Part shown: one piece after another, positions 7,756 to 17,004 of the stretch
Position numbering within the stretch: the first letter of the stretch is position 1
How the letters are laid out: every line of letters begins with the position of its first letter
NCBI GenBank assembly: GCA_023382385.1
Contig: JAHDVH010000001.1
Span: forward strand, 186,001-250,000
Reading direction: 5' to 3'
Length of the DNA: 64,000 nt
Source of the DNA: a bacterium
Lineage (GTDB): Bacteria; Electryoneota; RPQS01
Notes under the pieces: model-generated
What the model was told of the DNA's origin: nothing
The model's database searches: none
The model's input: only the letters and a program-made list of their open reading frames with translations
Made by a program: the position numbers and the translations under genes

Positions 7756-9163
7756 GATGTGGCCGCAAGTAGTGCAGGAGCTCAGATCATTCCTCGATCC
7801 GGAGGATTTGCTGCATCCAGGTGACTTGAATTTCGACAAGTATGGCAGCGATGAGACTGAAGACCTGAATTTCCCTCCTCATGTTGTCGTGCGGCCTCGA
7901 TCGGTCAAAGATGTTCAAACCGCAGTCAGGATCGCCGCAAAACATCGCTCGCCAATAGTTGCGCGTGGCGGCGGCACAGGACTGTCCGGCGGAGCATTAC
8001 CGGTCTGCGGTGGCATAGTCCTGTCCACGGAGCGATTGAATAGGATCATCGAAATCGACAGTAAGAACTTCTTCGTGACATGCGAGCCGGGAGTGATTAC
8101 TCAGATTCTTCAAGAGGAAGTGGAGAAGGTCGGACTCTTCTATCCCGTTGATCCTGCCAGCCGCGGCTCCTGTACAATCGGCGGAAATGTGGCGGAGGGG
8201 GCAGGCGGGCCTCGAGCATTGAAGTACGGGACAACGAAAGACTACGTGTATGGGTTGGATGTCGTTCTGGCGAGCGGAGAACTCGCTCGCTACGGGGGCA
8301 AACGACTGAAAGATGTGACCGGCTTCAATATGACCCAGCTGTTTGTCGGCAGCGAAGGCACGCTGGGGATTGTAGTTGGGATAACGCTCAAACTGCTGCC
8401 GCGTCCCCAATTCCGCCGTACCTTACTGGCACCGTTTGGGTCTCTGGATTCCGCAGCCGAAGCCGTGCCGCGCATCCTTGAAGCAGGAGTCATCCCGTGC
8501 GCGCTTGAGTTCATGGAACAGGCGTGCCTTCAGGCTATTCAAGCCCGGAGATCGGAGGCGGTTCCATATGCTGATGCAGCCGCATGCCTATTGATAGAGA
8601 TCGATGGCATGCATGAGGAACAGCTGGATAGTGAAATGATGGAAGTCGGCGCGATCCTGCAATCTTGCGGGGCACTCGATGTAAACGTGGCAGAGTCACC
8701 GCAGCAGCAAGAAAAGCTTTGGGAGATTCGGCGCGCAGCAGGCGAAGCAACCAAGGCAATCAGCCCCTATAAGGAAGAAGACACAGTCGTGCCGCGCTCC
8801 AAGCTTCCGCAGCTTATTCGGGGAGTTCACGAGATCTGCGACAAGTGGAAGGTCCGCGTAATTTGCTACGGCCACGCTGGCGACGGTAACATCCATTGCA
8901 ACCTCCTGCGCGAGTCCACGGAAGCAACAGAGTGGGAGCGGCGAACCTCCGGCGCTATCCCTGAGATTTTTGACCTCACGGTCTCCCTTGGTGGAACAAT
9001 CAGCGGCGAGCACGGAATCGGGTGGGTTCAAAAGAAATATCTCTCGCAAGCGCTAAGCGATGTTGAGATTGCGACGATGAGGTCGGTCAAGCAAGCCTTG
9101 GATCCCTTCGCAATTCTGAATCCGGGAAAAATCTTTCCTGACCCAGTCAAACAGGGCACTTGA
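7745..9163 (+). CDS. glcD: FAD-linked oxidase, glycolate/D-lactate dehydrogenase GlcD type
   Basis: Oxidises a 2-hydroxyacid, probably glycolate or D-lactate, with FAD. The 472 residues start at ATG 7745; ATG 7757 is also possible. The FAD-binding PCMH-type domain covers about 40-220, with ARGGGTGLSGGALP and PASRGSCTIGGNVAEGAGG. The C-terminal FAD-oxidase domain has GHAGDGNIHCNLL and SGEHGIGWVQKKYL and ends in NPGKIFP. No GlcE or GlcF partner is next to it, so it may act alone or with distant subunits. The exact substrate cannot be read from sequence. Confidence 0.9.
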   Translation: MDSKMWPQVVQELRSFLDPEDLLHPGDLNFDKYGSDETEDLNFPPHVVVRPRSVKDVQTAVRIAAKHRSPIVARGGGTGLSGGALPVCGGIVLSTERLNRIIEIDSKNFFVTCEPGVITQILQEEVEKVGLFYPVDPASRGSCTIGGNVAEGAGGPRALKYGTTKDYVYGLDVVLASGELARYGGKRLKDVTGFNMTQLFVGSEGTLGIVVGITLKLLPRPQFRRTLLAPFGSLDSAAEAVPRILEAGVIPCALEFMEQACLQAIQARRSEAVPYADAAACLLIEIDGMHEEQLDSEMMEVGAILQSCGALDVNVAESPQQQEKLWEIRRAAGEATKAISPYKEEDTVVPRSKLPQLIRGVHEICDKWKVRVICYGHAGDGNIHCNLLRESTEATEWERRTSGAIPEIFDLTVSLGGTISGEHGIGWVQKKYLSQALSDVEIATMRSVKQALDPFAILNPGKIFPDPVKQGT

Positions 9164-9188
9164 CATCAAGGCGGAAGAGCCCTATATT
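9160..9188 (+). promoter_or_regulatory. Promoter for tRNA-Arg
   Basis: TTGACA, 17 bases, TATATT. This is the best sigma-70-type promoter seen in the window. It overlaps the glcD stop codon and lies 19 bases before tRNA-Arg. Confidence 0.85.
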
Positions 9189-9207
9189 ATTAGGTTTGCT
9201 GGGACAT

Positions 9208-9281
9208 GCCCCCGTAGCTCAGATGGATAGAGCGAGAGTTTCCTAAACTCTGCGTCGGAGGTTCGAGTCCTCTCGGGGGTA
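9208..9281 (+). tRNA. tRNA-Arg (anticodon CCT)
   Basis: The acceptor strands GCCCCCG and CGGGGGT pair, with a G-T end pair. The anticodon loop TTCCTAA on an AGAGT/ACTCT stem gives CCT, reading AGG. The T-loop TTCGAGT is standard. The discriminator is A9281; CCA is not encoded. It is transcribed from the promoter just upstream and may share a transcript with the TPR gene 54 bases later. Confidence 0.97.
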
Positions 9282-9335
9282 CGAAGGACTCGACGGTGAC
9301 GCAACACAAGACTTTTCATAAACAAAGCATAATCA

Positions 9336-10016
9336 ATGGCTAAAGCAGCAGCCACACGCGGCGGACGGCTTACAAAAAGCGATCTCAAGCACGACACTCT
9401 GGTCGAGACAGCGGCCAAGGCAGAGCATTTCTATCACGAGCACAAGAATACTGTCTGGATGGTGGCAGGGGGGATAGTCGCGATCATCCTGGTCGTGATC
9501 GGGCTTCAGGCTTGGATGGGTAGTTCTGCTACTCAGGCAAGTTATGAGATATTCCTTGCCAAATCCTTATACGGGCAGCAACGTCTGGCCGAGGCACAGG
9601 CACAGTTTCACACCGTCCAGGCCGCTCATGGCGGGGCCACTGCCGCCGAGGCGCAATACTACCTTTCGCGCATAAAATTCGACCAAGGCGATTTCGCTGG
9701 AGCTTTGGCCGGATTTGAGGCATGTCTGAAGGACTATTCCCCCGATAAGGAAACGGCCTTGGGTGCCGAAGCCGGCGTAGCAAGCACACTGGAGGCGCTC
9801 GGACGCAAAGAAGAAGCCGCGCAGAGGTATGAACAAGTCGCGCAGAAATTCCCCAAAGCGGCCTTCGCCGCAGAGGGGTTAAACAGTGCAGCGAGGATAT
9901 ATCTCGAAATAAATCAAAAGGATAAGGCAATTTCTGTGCTCGACAGAATTGTTCAGAATTATCCGGATTCTCAGTCGGCGACGCGCGCGCGAACTTTGTT
10001 GGGCCAGCTTCGCTAA
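9336..10016 (+). CDS. Membrane-anchored tetratricopeptide-repeat protein
   Basis: The 226 residues have a charged N-terminal part (1-35), one strong membrane segment (about 38-60, TVWMVAGGIVAIILVVIGL) and then helical TPR-like repeats to the end. Visible repeats include AEAQYYLSRIKFDQGDFAGALAGFEACL, a second at GRKEEAAQRYEQVAQKFPKAA and a third at NQKDKAISVLDRIVQNYPDS. The layout resembles YfgM/BepA-type helper proteins that expose TPRs outside the inner membrane, but the partner is unknown. It lies downstream of tRNA-Arg and probably shares its promoter. Confidence 0.75.
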   Translation: MAKAAATRGGRLTKSDLKHDTLVETAAKAEHFYHEHKNTVWMVAGGIVAIILVVIGLQAWMGSSATQASYEIFLAKSLYGQQRLAEAQAQFHTVQAAHGGATAAEAQYYLSRIKFDQGDFAGALAGFEACLKDYSPDKETALGAEAGVASTLEALGRKEEAAQRYEQVAQKFPKAAFAAEGLNSAARIYLEINQKDKAISVLDRIVQNYPDSQSATRARTLLGQLR

Positions 10017-10029
10017 TTATCGCTGGGAC

Positions 10030-10058
10030 TTGCCATTGGTGCCCTGTTTTCGTATATT
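10030..10058 (+). promoter_or_regulatory. Promoter of the rimP-nusA-infB operon
   Basis: TTGCCA, 17 bases, TATATT. The predicted start is near 10065, about 20 bases before a terminator hairpin, which gives a short attenuator-type leader. Confidence 0.75.
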
Positions 10059-10083
10059 TGAGGAAATGTGATTCCTTATTAGA

Positions 10084-10107
10084 AAGTGGGCCCGCGCCCG
10101 CTTTTTT
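10084..10107 (+). terminator. Premature terminator (attenuator) in the rimP leader
   Basis: AAGTGGGC pairs with GCCCGCTT over 8 bp (one T-G pair) around a CCGC loop, followed by four or more Ts. It lies between the operon promoter and rimP, so it must be read through for the operon to be expressed. A small AGGAA/TTCCT hairpin lies just upstream. Premature terminators before rimP-nusA are known in other bacteria and fit feedback by NusA. Confidence 0.75.
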
Positions 10108-10132
10108 GTTTATCTACGGTGAGCAATAGGTC

Positions 10133-10603
10133 TTGGATCGAGTGGAGCAAGTTGCGCAGCAGTTACTTAGGGAACACGGGTTCGTGTTGCTCGAGTATTC
10201 TCATGTCGAGCGCAATGGAAGCACGCAATTGCGGATAGTAGGTGATCGGGAGATTGGCAATATCTCTATTGAAGACTGCGCCCAGCTGACGAGGGAGCTG
10301 CGAAACCTGATCATCGAGCAGAATTTGCTATCCGATGATTTTCGCATTGAGGTCAGTTCGCCCGGCTTGGATTATCCACTTCGTGAGGACTGGCAATTTC
10401 GAAAAAACGTCGGACGTCTCTTGAAAGTTCGAATTCCGGGTGCAAAGGGTCCTAAGGAGATACGCGGCCGGTTGGTAGAGTATGATGAAAACACAGGTTT
10501 AACCTTGCAAGCAGAATCTCAGGTGTACAGGCTCGAACGACCGGACGTGTTGGCGGCAGTGGTCCTACCTGAATTCAAGAAACCATTGGGGTTCAAGGAA
10601 TGA
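10133..10603 (+). CDS. rimP: Ribosome maturation factor RimP
   Basis: RimP helps assemble the 30S subunit. The 156 residues are typical. An N-terminal alpha/beta domain holds FVLLEYSHVERNG and the EVSSPGLDYPL block (about 82-92), and an SH3-like C-terminal domain starts near GRLLKVRI. The start is TTG 10133; no in-frame ATG precedes the conserved region. It is the first gene of a long translation operon behind an attenuator. Its stop overlaps the nusA start by 4 bp (ATGA). Confidence 0.92.
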   Translation: MDRVEQVAQQLLREHGFVLLEYSHVERNGSTQLRIVGDREIGNISIEDCAQLTRELRNLIIEQNLLSDDFRIEVSSPGLDYPLREDWQFRKNVGRLLKVRIPGAKGPKEIRGRLVEYDENTGLTLQAESQVYRLERPDVLAAVVLPEFKKPLGFKE

Positions 10604-11919
10604 ATACTCCGATAGTCGAAGCCATCGGTCAAATTCTCCAAGACAAGAGCATTGACCGCGATGCGTTTCGCGAGATCATCGAAGGGGTGTTTCACGCGAT
10701 GATCAAGAAGAAATATGGGAACGCCGAGAATTTCGACGTCATTTTCAATATTGAAAAGGGTGATATCGAGATCTTCTGCGAGAAAGAGATCGTCGATGAT
10801 GACGACCTGACGGACCCTGTGACGCAGATGCCGCTTTCACGTGCTCTGCGAATCGACGAGGATCTCGATATCGGCGATACCTACGCCGAGCTTGTGGATG
10901 TAAACGAGTTCGGCAGGCGACTGGTGATGACGGCCAGACAGAATCTCACGCAAAAAATCCGCGAGATTGAGAAAGAGAATATCTACCAGGAATTCTCATC
11001 TCGCATCGGCGAGATTGTTACGGGCGAGATCCATCAGATTAATCGTCGTGAGATTCGGATCCACCTCGACAGATACGAAGCGATTATGCCCAAGTCCGAG
11101 CAGGTGTATAACGAGAAGTATGTTCGCGGCAAGACAATTCGCGCGATCATCAAAGAAGTTCGCAAGACGACCAAGGATCCTGAAGTTGTCATTTCCCGTG
11201 CTGATCCGAGCTTTGTCACACGGCTGTTTGAGCTTGAAGTGCCTGAGATTTTCGACAGTATCATTGAAATTATGGGCGTGGCTCGTGAGCCGGGCGATCG
11301 CACCAAGATTGCAGTTCGCAGCCACGACAAGCGGATTGATCCGGTCGGTGCGTGCGTGGGAATGAAGGGTATTCGCATTCAAGCCGTAGTTCGCGAGCTT
11401 GGCGGGGAGAAGATCGACATCATTCACTGGAGCGCAGACCCGGAAATTTACGTCAAGCGCGCAATGTCTCCAGCGACGCCGCTGCTCGTCGTATACGACA
11501 ACGAGTCGCACTCTGCCACGGTGGTTGTGCCGGACGACCAGATACAATTTGCGGTAGGCAAGCGGGGTCAGAACTTGCGACTCGCATCCGATCTGACAAA
11601 TATCCCGATTGAGCCGATCAAGGAGTCGGAGTATTTGGCGCCCGATCCATTACAGCTCGCTGAAGTCAACGAGCTGGATGAAGATACGAAAACCAAGCTG
11701 ATTGAGGCCGGATTCGAAACGGCGGACGAAGTGCTTGACGCAGGCGAAGAAAAGGTGATGACCTTGACGAAGTTCAGCGTTGATCAGGTCCACAGTATCA
11801 TGTCAATTCTCAACAGCTACTTTGTCACGGAAGAAAGCTCTGAATCAGCCGGTTCTCCCAAGAGTCCTGACGAAGCAAACGCCTCACAGACTGAATCTGA
11901 ATCGAAGATTGAGGGATAA
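10600..11919 (+). CDS. nusA: Transcription termination/antitermination factor NusA
   Basis: NusA binds RNA polymerase and nascent RNA and acts in pausing, termination and antitermination. The 439 residues run in order: N-terminal domain (1-130), S1 domain (about 135-200, GEIVTGEIHQINRREIRI), and KH domains with DPVGACVGMKGIRIQAVVREL and FAVGKRGQNLRLASDLT. A C-terminal extension (about 345-410) resembles a single helix-hairpin acidic repeat. ATG 10600 overlaps the rimP stop. NusA is a natural candidate to act on the upstream attenuator; this is inferred. Confidence 0.96.
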   Translation: MNTPIVEAIGQILQDKSIDRDAFREIIEGVFHAMIKKKYGNAENFDVIFNIEKGDIEIFCEKEIVDDDDLTDPVTQMPLSRALRIDEDLDIGDTYAELVDVNEFGRRLVMTARQNLTQKIREIEKENIYQEFSSRIGEIVTGEIHQINRREIRIHLDRYEAIMPKSEQVYNEKYVRGKTIRAIIKEVRKTTKDPEVVISRADPSFVTRLFELEVPEIFDSIIEIMGVAREPGDRTKIAVRSHDKRIDPVGACVGMKGIRIQAVVRELGGEKIDIIHWSADPEIYVKRAMSPATPLLVVYDNESHSATVVVPDDQIQFAVGKRGQNLRLASDLTNIPIEPIKESEYLAPDPLQLAEVNELDEDTKTKLIEAGFETADEVLDAGEEKVMTLTKFSVDQVHSIMSILNSYFVTEESSESAGSPKSPDEANASQTESESKIEG

Positions 11920-11930
11920 GGAATTTCCTT

Positions 11931-14705
11931 TTGAGTTCGGCAAAAAAGAAGAAGATTTTTGAGGTTTCTAAGGAACTTAAAGTTGCCAGCCCGGCGATTA
12001 TTGAGTTCTTAGAGGAACGCGGGTTCGATGTTTCGAAGTCGCCGAAGCACATGTCTCCGGTAACGGACGAGATGTATGCTGAAGTGGTCAAGAAATTTGA
12101 TCCCTCGCGTTGGCAGGAGATGCAGGCACCTGCACAGCCTGCTGCTACAACTCACGTGGAACCTGAGCGAAACCGGACGAATCAGCTTGACGAATTGCTC
12201 AACACGACTTCCAACCAGACGCTGGACTCCGCCGCAAGTTTGATTCAGCAGGTTGAAGCGGAAGAGGAAAAGCGTTCGCGCGAGCGTAAGGCGGTAGAGG
12301 ACCGAGAGCGCGAAGAGATCGAGGCACAGGAGAAGGCAAAGCGGGCGGAAGAAGACGAGCAAAAGAAGGAAGCCGAGGCTCGTGCGCAGCGTGAGCGCGA
12401 AGAGATCGAGAAACGGCGAAAAGAGATAGAGGCACAACGCGCGGCAGAGGAAGCCCGTCGGAAAGCGCGTGCTGAGTCGGCGAAGCAGCGCACGGAGGCG
12501 AAGACTCATCCACCTCGGACAGAGACTCGTCCCGAGCGTAAAGGTGCACCTGCACCTGGACAGACACGCCGGCCAAGCGCTGCACCAACAGATGGGGCAC
12601 CCTCGCGTGTTCGGCCGGTTGTCGCACCGCCCGTTGAAGCCACTGATACTGCGAAGTCGGGTGACGCCAAGAAGCGCCGCGCACCGACCAAGGCGAATAT
12701 CGAGATAATCGAGAAGCAGAAGCGCCTGATCGCCGCACAGAAGCAGGAGAAGGCCAAGCGCATAACACCGACTGTCGAAAGTCGTTCTCGAAGAATAAAG
12801 ACGAAAACGAAGCGAAAAGAAGTCGACCCTTCGGCGGTTCAGGCAACGATTCGTCAGACGATTGCCTCGATGGATACGGTGAAGAAACGCGCAAAACGCC
12901 GCGACAAGCTTACCGGTGAACTCGTTGAAACGCACGATAACATCCTGCAGCTGACCGAGTTCGTATCGACTCAGGAGCTTGCCAACCTGATGGACGTCGA
13001 TGTCTCCGAAGTCATCAAGAAATTTTTCATGATGGGCAAGCTTGTAACGATCAATCAGCGTCTTGAGCATGACTTGATTGAGTTGATGGCAGATGAATTC
13101 GGCTTCAAAGTTGAGTTTGTCACCGACGAGGAAGAAGTCGTGCAGGATCTTGATGACGAAAAGGATGATCCTGCTGATCTCGTGCCTCGGCCGCCTGTAG
13201 TTACAGTTATGGGTCACGTCGACCACGGTAAGACGTCTCTTCTTGATTATCTTCGCAAAACGGCAGTTATCGCCGAGGAACACGGCGGGATTACTCAGCA
13301 CATCGGCGCATACGAAGTAATCCACAAAGATCGACGCATTACTTTCCTCGACACTCCCGGTCACGAAGCCTTTACGGCGATGCGTGCGCGCGGGGCACAA
13401 GTCACGGATTTGGTGATTCTGGTGATTGCCGCCGACGATCAAGTGCGGCCGCAGACCTTGGAAGCAATCAGTCACGCGCAGTCGGCAGACGTACCCATCG
13501 TTGTCGCGATCAATAAGATTGATCGTCCAAATGCCGACCCTGAGAAGATCCGCAAGCAGCTCGCAAGTCACAATGTATTGGTCGAGCAGTGGGGTGGCAA
13601 GGTGCAATCCGCCGAGATTTCCGCGAAGTTTGGTCAGGGTATCGACGGATTGTTGGAAGAGGTTTTGCTTGCTGCGGACCTTCTCGAATTAAAAGGCAAT
13701 CCCAAGCGGCGCGCACGTGCGACGGTTGTTGAAACGCGCATGGACAAAGGAAGAGGCGTCGTTGCAACGGTCATCGTCACAAATGGAACGCTGAAAGTTG
13801 GCGACTTCTTTGTCGCAGGTCAGTTTCACGGCAAAGTCCGAACTCTTCTCGACGAAAACAGCCGATCCATTGATATCGTGGGGCCCGGACGTCCGGCGCA
13901 GGTCGTCGGGTTTTCCGGCGCACCGCAAGCAGGCGACGCGTTTGTTGTTCTTGACAGCGAACGCGAAGTGAAAGACATCGCAATGCGGCGCCAGCTCCTG
14001 CAACGAGAGCAGACGTTCCGCCAGATCCGGATGCTTAGCCTGGATCAGCTTTCGCAACGAATCCGCGAGGGCGAACTTAGAGAATTGCCGCTGATCATCA
14101 AGGGTGACGCGGACGGATCAGTCGAGGCGATTTGTGATCAACTGCAACGACTTTCGACAAAGGAAGTCGGAGTCAAGATCATACATCGCGGAGTTGGAGC
14201 GATCAGCGAAAGTGATGTTTTGCTCGCCGCCGCAACCGGATCGATTATTCTGGGATTCCATGTTCATCCGAACCTGAAAGCGCGAGAGTTTGCAATGCGT
14301 GAGAGCGTGGATATTCGAGTCTACCGGATTATCTACGAAATGGAGAGCGACATTCGCGCTGCGCTCGAGGGAATGCTTCGTCCGGACAAACGCGAAGACG
14401 TTGTCGGTCTGATTGAAGTGCGCCAGACTTTTCATGTCCCGTCGTCCGGAACGATCGCGGGCTGCTTTGTTGTCTCCGGCTCAATCAGGCGGCAAAGCCA
14501 AATTCGGCTGCTTCGAGACGGCAAGCAGATATGGGCAGGCACCATCGGTTCTCTGCGGCGTTTCAAGAATGATGCGACGGAAGTCAAAGCGGGATATGAA
14601 TGCGGCATCCTTTTGAACGGCATGAATGATGTTCGTGAAGGAGACTCGATAGAAGTTATTTCAGTGGTTGAGGTCAAGAGAACACTCGAGCAGTCTGTGG
14701 TATGA
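11931..14705 (+). CDS. infB: Translation initiation factor IF-2
   Basis: IF-2 is the GTPase that brings fMet-tRNA to the 30S subunit. The 924 residues comprise an N-terminal IF2N-like domain (1-60), a long charged low-complexity linker rich in K, E, R and A (about 95-290), a second IF2N domain (about 330-400) and the G domain from about 420. G1 is VMGHVDHGKTSLLDYL, G3 is DTPGHEAF and G4 is NKID. Domains II to IV follow, with GAISESDVLLAAA. The start is TTG 11931 with AAGGA 8 bases upstream. The stop overlaps the next ATG by 4 bp. Confidence 0.97.
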   Translation: MSSAKKKKIFEVSKELKVASPAIIEFLEERGFDVSKSPKHMSPVTDEMYAEVVKKFDPSRWQEMQAPAQPAATTHVEPERNRTNQLDELLNTTSNQTLDSAASLIQQVEAEEEKRSRERKAVEDREREEIEAQEKAKRAEEDEQKKEAEARAQREREEIEKRRKEIEAQRAAEEARRKARAESAKQRTEAKTHPPRTETRPERKGAPAPGQTRRPSAAPTDGAPSRVRPVVAPPVEATDTAKSGDAKKRRAPTKANIEIIEKQKRLIAAQKQEKAKRITPTVESRSRRIKTKTKRKEVDPSAVQATIRQTIASMDTVKKRAKRRDKLTGELVETHDNILQLTEFVSTQELANLMDVDVSEVIKKFFMMGKLVTINQRLEHDLIELMADEFGFKVEFVTDEEEVVQDLDDEKDDPADLVPRPPVVTVMGHVDHGKTSLLDYLRKTAVIAEEHGGITQHIGAYEVIHKDRRITFLDTPGHEAFTAMRARGAQVTDLVILVIAADDQVRPQTLEAISHAQSADVPIVVAINKIDRPNADPEKIRKQLASHNVLVEQWGGKVQSAEISAKFGQGIDGLLEEVLLAADLLELKGNPKRRARATVVETRMDKGRGVVATVIVTNGTLKVGDFFVAGQFHGKVRTLLDENSRSIDIVGPGRPAQVVGFSGAPQAGDAFVVLDSEREVKDIAMRRQLLQREQTFRQIRMLSLDQLSQRIREGELRELPLIIKGDADGSVEAICDQLQRLSTKEVGVKIIHRGVGAISESDVLLAAATGSIILGFHVHPNLKAREFAMRESVDIRVYRIIYEMESDIRAALEGMLRPDKREDVVGLIEVRQTFHVPSSGTIAGCFVVSGSIRRQSQIRLLRDGKQIWAGTIGSLRRFKNDATEVKAGYECGILLNGMNDVREGDSIEVISVVEVKRTLEQSVV

Positions 14706-14989
14706 AATTCTGCGTTGCGGCGATGAAAGTGGACCTCCATTTGCCGCACAGCCATGCATTGAAAGAGCGACGTAGTGTCGTAAACTCGTTAAAGGACAGG
14801 ATTCGTCAGCGATTCAATGCGTCGGTGATCGAAGACGGCGGATCCGCTTGGCAGGCGGTCACACTGGTTGTCGCGGCAGCGGCCCATACTGAGTCCGCGG
14901 TTGAGCAAGAGTTTAGGCAGATTCAGGAGCTTATTCTACAGGAGACGCGTGCTTCTGTCATGAATCTTCAAATCGAGTATTATGTCTAA
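14702..14989 (+). CDS. ylxP: DUF503 family protein (YlxP-like)
   Basis: A small 95-residue protein of the DUF503/YlxP family. Seen: VAAMKVDLHLPHSHALKERRSVVNSLKDRIRQRFNAS at the start and a ferredoxin-like alternation of strands and helices. Members commonly sit between infB and rbfA, as here, and are linked to ribosome or RNA work, but no reaction is established. ATG 14702 overlaps the infB stop (ATGA), and its own end overlaps rbfA by 8 bp. Confidence 0.85.
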   Translation: MKFCVAAMKVDLHLPHSHALKERRSVVNSLKDRIRQRFNASVIEDGGSAWQAVTLVVAAAAHTESAVEQEFRQIQELILQETRASVMNLQIEYYV

Positions 14990-15359
14990 TCAGCTTCGCC
15001 CAGACTCTGGCGGCCCTCGCCGCCCACTCCGTTTAGGTGCGGAAATCGAGCGCATGATGCCCGATTGGATTCGCGACATAGCGAGTTTCCCACCCACGGT
15101 TTTGATTTCCGTGACAGGCGTGGAAGTTTCGGAAGACCTCTCACTTGCTCAGGTGTTCATCAGTGCGTATGGGGAGAAAGCCGACGGAGCGGCCATCGTT
15201 TCGGAGTTAAACAGGCTGCGAGGTCGCTTTCGGACTGAGATCGCGAAGCGATTTGTGATGCGGCACCATCCCGAAGTCAAATTCCGGTATGATGAAACAC
15301 CGGCTCGCGCAGCACGCATAGAAGAACTTCTTAAGAAAGCGCGGGGAGACTCGGAATAG
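14982..15359 (+). CDS. rbfA: Ribosome-binding factor A
   Basis: RbfA is a KH-like protein needed for late maturation of the 30S subunit. The 125 residues show RLGAEIERMMPDWIRDIA, VSEDLSLAQVFISAYG and RHHPEVKFRYDETPARAARIEELL, the family blocks in the expected order. ATG 14982 lies 8 bp inside the previous gene. The stop TAG supplies the first base of the GTG start of the next gene. Confidence 0.94.
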   Translation: MSNQLRPDSGGPRRPLRLGAEIERMMPDWIRDIASFPPTVLISVTGVEVSEDLSLAQVFISAYGEKADGAAIVSELNRLRGRFRTEIAKRFVMRHHPEVKFRYDETPARAARIEELLKKARGDSE

Positions 15360-16342
15360 TGAGTCTCGCTAAAGCGTCGGTGCTTGCCCTTCGAGAGTTC
15401 CTAAAGTGCGAGCGGGTCTTGATATCTTCGCATGTCCGGCCTGATCCGGATGCCATCGGTTCGATACTGGCATTGCGCGAAGCGGTTATTCAGTGCGGGG
15501 GAACACCGACGTGCATCTTGGAGGATGAGTGCCCCAAGCGATGCTTGTTCCTGCACGGAGCAGCGGAGATTCTCGTCGCCAAGGGCACAAGTGGTCTCGC
15601 GCCGTTCAGTACTGCGATCATCGTCGACAGCGGCAACAGGGACAGAATCGGTGAAGTTGAAAACTTCCTGTCGCCTGAGTCGCGTCTTGCAAACATCGAC
15701 CACCACGTTTCAAATACGAAGTTCGGCGACTTGGTTCTGCTGGACACGGATGCTGCGGCTTCCGGCGAAGTTCTATATGAGATATTCCGCGAACTTGGAT
15801 TGACGTTTAGTCCGTCGATAGCAACGAATCTGCTCGCGGGAATCCTCACGGACACGGGACGTTTCCGGCATTCCAATACTTCCGCGAACTCACTTCGCGT
15901 CGCCGCGGATTTGGTTGAGGCGGGAGCCTCGCTTCAAACACTTACCGAACAGCTGTATTACTCAATTCCTGCGGAAGACGTCCGTTCGACTTCGCAGATT
16001 CTTGATACGCTGGAGCTGCTTGAAGGCGGAATGATTGCCACGATGTTCGTGTCGTCAGAGCACGCCGTGGAGGATCCTGACAACCTCGTGGACTTGGGCC
16101 GTGCCATCAGAGGAGTGGAGGTTGCAGTGCTCTTCTCCGAAATGAGGGATGGTCGAATTCGCGTGTCGATGCGCTCGAATTCCCACGTGAATGTGTCGGA
16201 AATCGCGGAGAAGTTTGGTGGCGGGGGTCACGAGCGAGCCGCAGGTTTTAGGATGTTTGGAACTTTTCGATCAGTTCAGCAAAAATTGCTGCCGGTGTTG
16301 TCCAACGCTTTGCGCGACGCCAGTGTCACCTGCCAAGATTGA
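15359..16342 (+). CDS. nrnA: DHH-family phosphoesterase, NrnA-like oligoribonuclease / pAp phosphatase
   Basis: NrnA-type enzymes degrade short oligoribonucleotides and may dephosphorylate pAp. The 327 residues carry the DHH domain (SSHVRPDPDAIGS, VDSGNRDR, NIDHHVSNT, and TDTGRF as the fourth metal motif) and the DHHA1 domain near the end (FGGGGHERAAGF). The start is GTG 15359, overlapping the rbfA stop by one base. Placement between rbfA and truB is common and fits RNA turnover work. Confidence 0.93.
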   Translation: MSLAKASVLALREFLKCERVLISSHVRPDPDAIGSILALREAVIQCGGTPTCILEDECPKRCLFLHGAAEILVAKGTSGLAPFSTAIIVDSGNRDRIGEVENFLSPESRLANIDHHVSNTKFGDLVLLDTDAAASGEVLYEIFRELGLTFSPSIATNLLAGILTDTGRFRHSNTSANSLRVAADLVEAGASLQTLTEQLYYSIPAEDVRSTSQILDTLELLEGGMIATMFVSSEHAVEDPDNLVDLGRAIRGVEVAVLFSEMRDGRIRVSMRSNSHVNVSEIAEKFGGGGHERAAGFRMFGTFRSVQQKLLPVLSNALRDASVTCQD

Positions 16343-17004
16343 AAGGCTTAGTTCTTCCAATCGACAAGCCGCTGGGCTGGACTTCTTTCGATGTGGTGGC
16401 GAAACTCCGCGGGGGGTTGCGCTGGAAGAAGGTTGGACATGCAGGCACGCTTGATCCGCTTGCGAGTGGATTACTTCTTCTGCTGTTCGGCGACTGCACA
16501 ACCCGGTCGGATGAGTTCATGAGTCTCGGAAAGTGTTACACAGGTACGATCAGGTTGGGAATTACAACTACGACTGATGACCTTGGCGGCAAGACAATCC
16601 GAGAGTCTGCCGTTGATTGGAACGAATCCAAGATCATTGACTTCCTGCGCTCACAAATTGGTGAGATTATGCAGCGGCCACCTGCCGTTTCGGCCATTCA
16701 GGTCGACGGCAAACGCGGTTACAAGCGCGTGCGGAGCGGCGAGTCCTTTCTCCTTGAGTCCCGACCGGTACGAGTAAACAAATTGAGTGTACTCAGGATG
16801 GAAAATCCGGAGGTCGAGTTCGAGGTTGACTGCGAGAAGGGAACGTATGTCCGTTCCATAGCGCGCGATCTTGGCGACTCGCTTGGATGCGGAGCCGCGC
16901 TCTCTTCCCTGCGGCGAACCAGGGTCGGCCAGTACCGGATTGATGCAGCGTGGACAATCGGCGAGGCACTGACAAGACCTGAATTTAGGGGTGACGCGTT
17001 CTGA
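16339..17004 (+). CDS. truB: tRNA pseudouridine(55) synthase, short form
   Basis: TruB makes pseudouridine 55 in the T-loop of tRNAs. GHAGTLDPLASGLL (34-47) includes the catalytic Asp39. PPAVSAIQVDGKRGYKRVR and GTYVRSIARDLG are the other family blocks. At 221 residues it lacks the C-terminal PUA-like domain of the E. coli enzyme (about 314), as in several other phyla. The start is TTG 16339, overlapping the previous stop (TTGA). The stop TGA overlaps the ribF ATG by one base. Confidence 0.94.
   Translation: MKGLVLPIDKPLGWTSFDVVAKLRGGLRWKKVGHAGTLDPLASGLLLLLFGDCTTRSDEFMSLGKCYTGTIRLGITTTTDDLGGKTIRESAVDWNESKIIDFLRSQIGEIMQRPPAVSAIQVDGKRGYKRVRSGESFLLESRPVRVNKLSVLRMENPEVEFEVDCEKGTYVRSIARDLGDSLGCGAALSSLRRTRVGQYRIDAAWTIGEALTRPEFRGDAF

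Noticed and set aside
12009-13607. A 532-residue open frame on the - strand across infB
   Set aside because: It is a mirror of the K/E/R-rich infB linker and G domain. Its composition is unnatural (Leu/Arg/Cys-rich), no family is seen, and infB on the + strand is certain.
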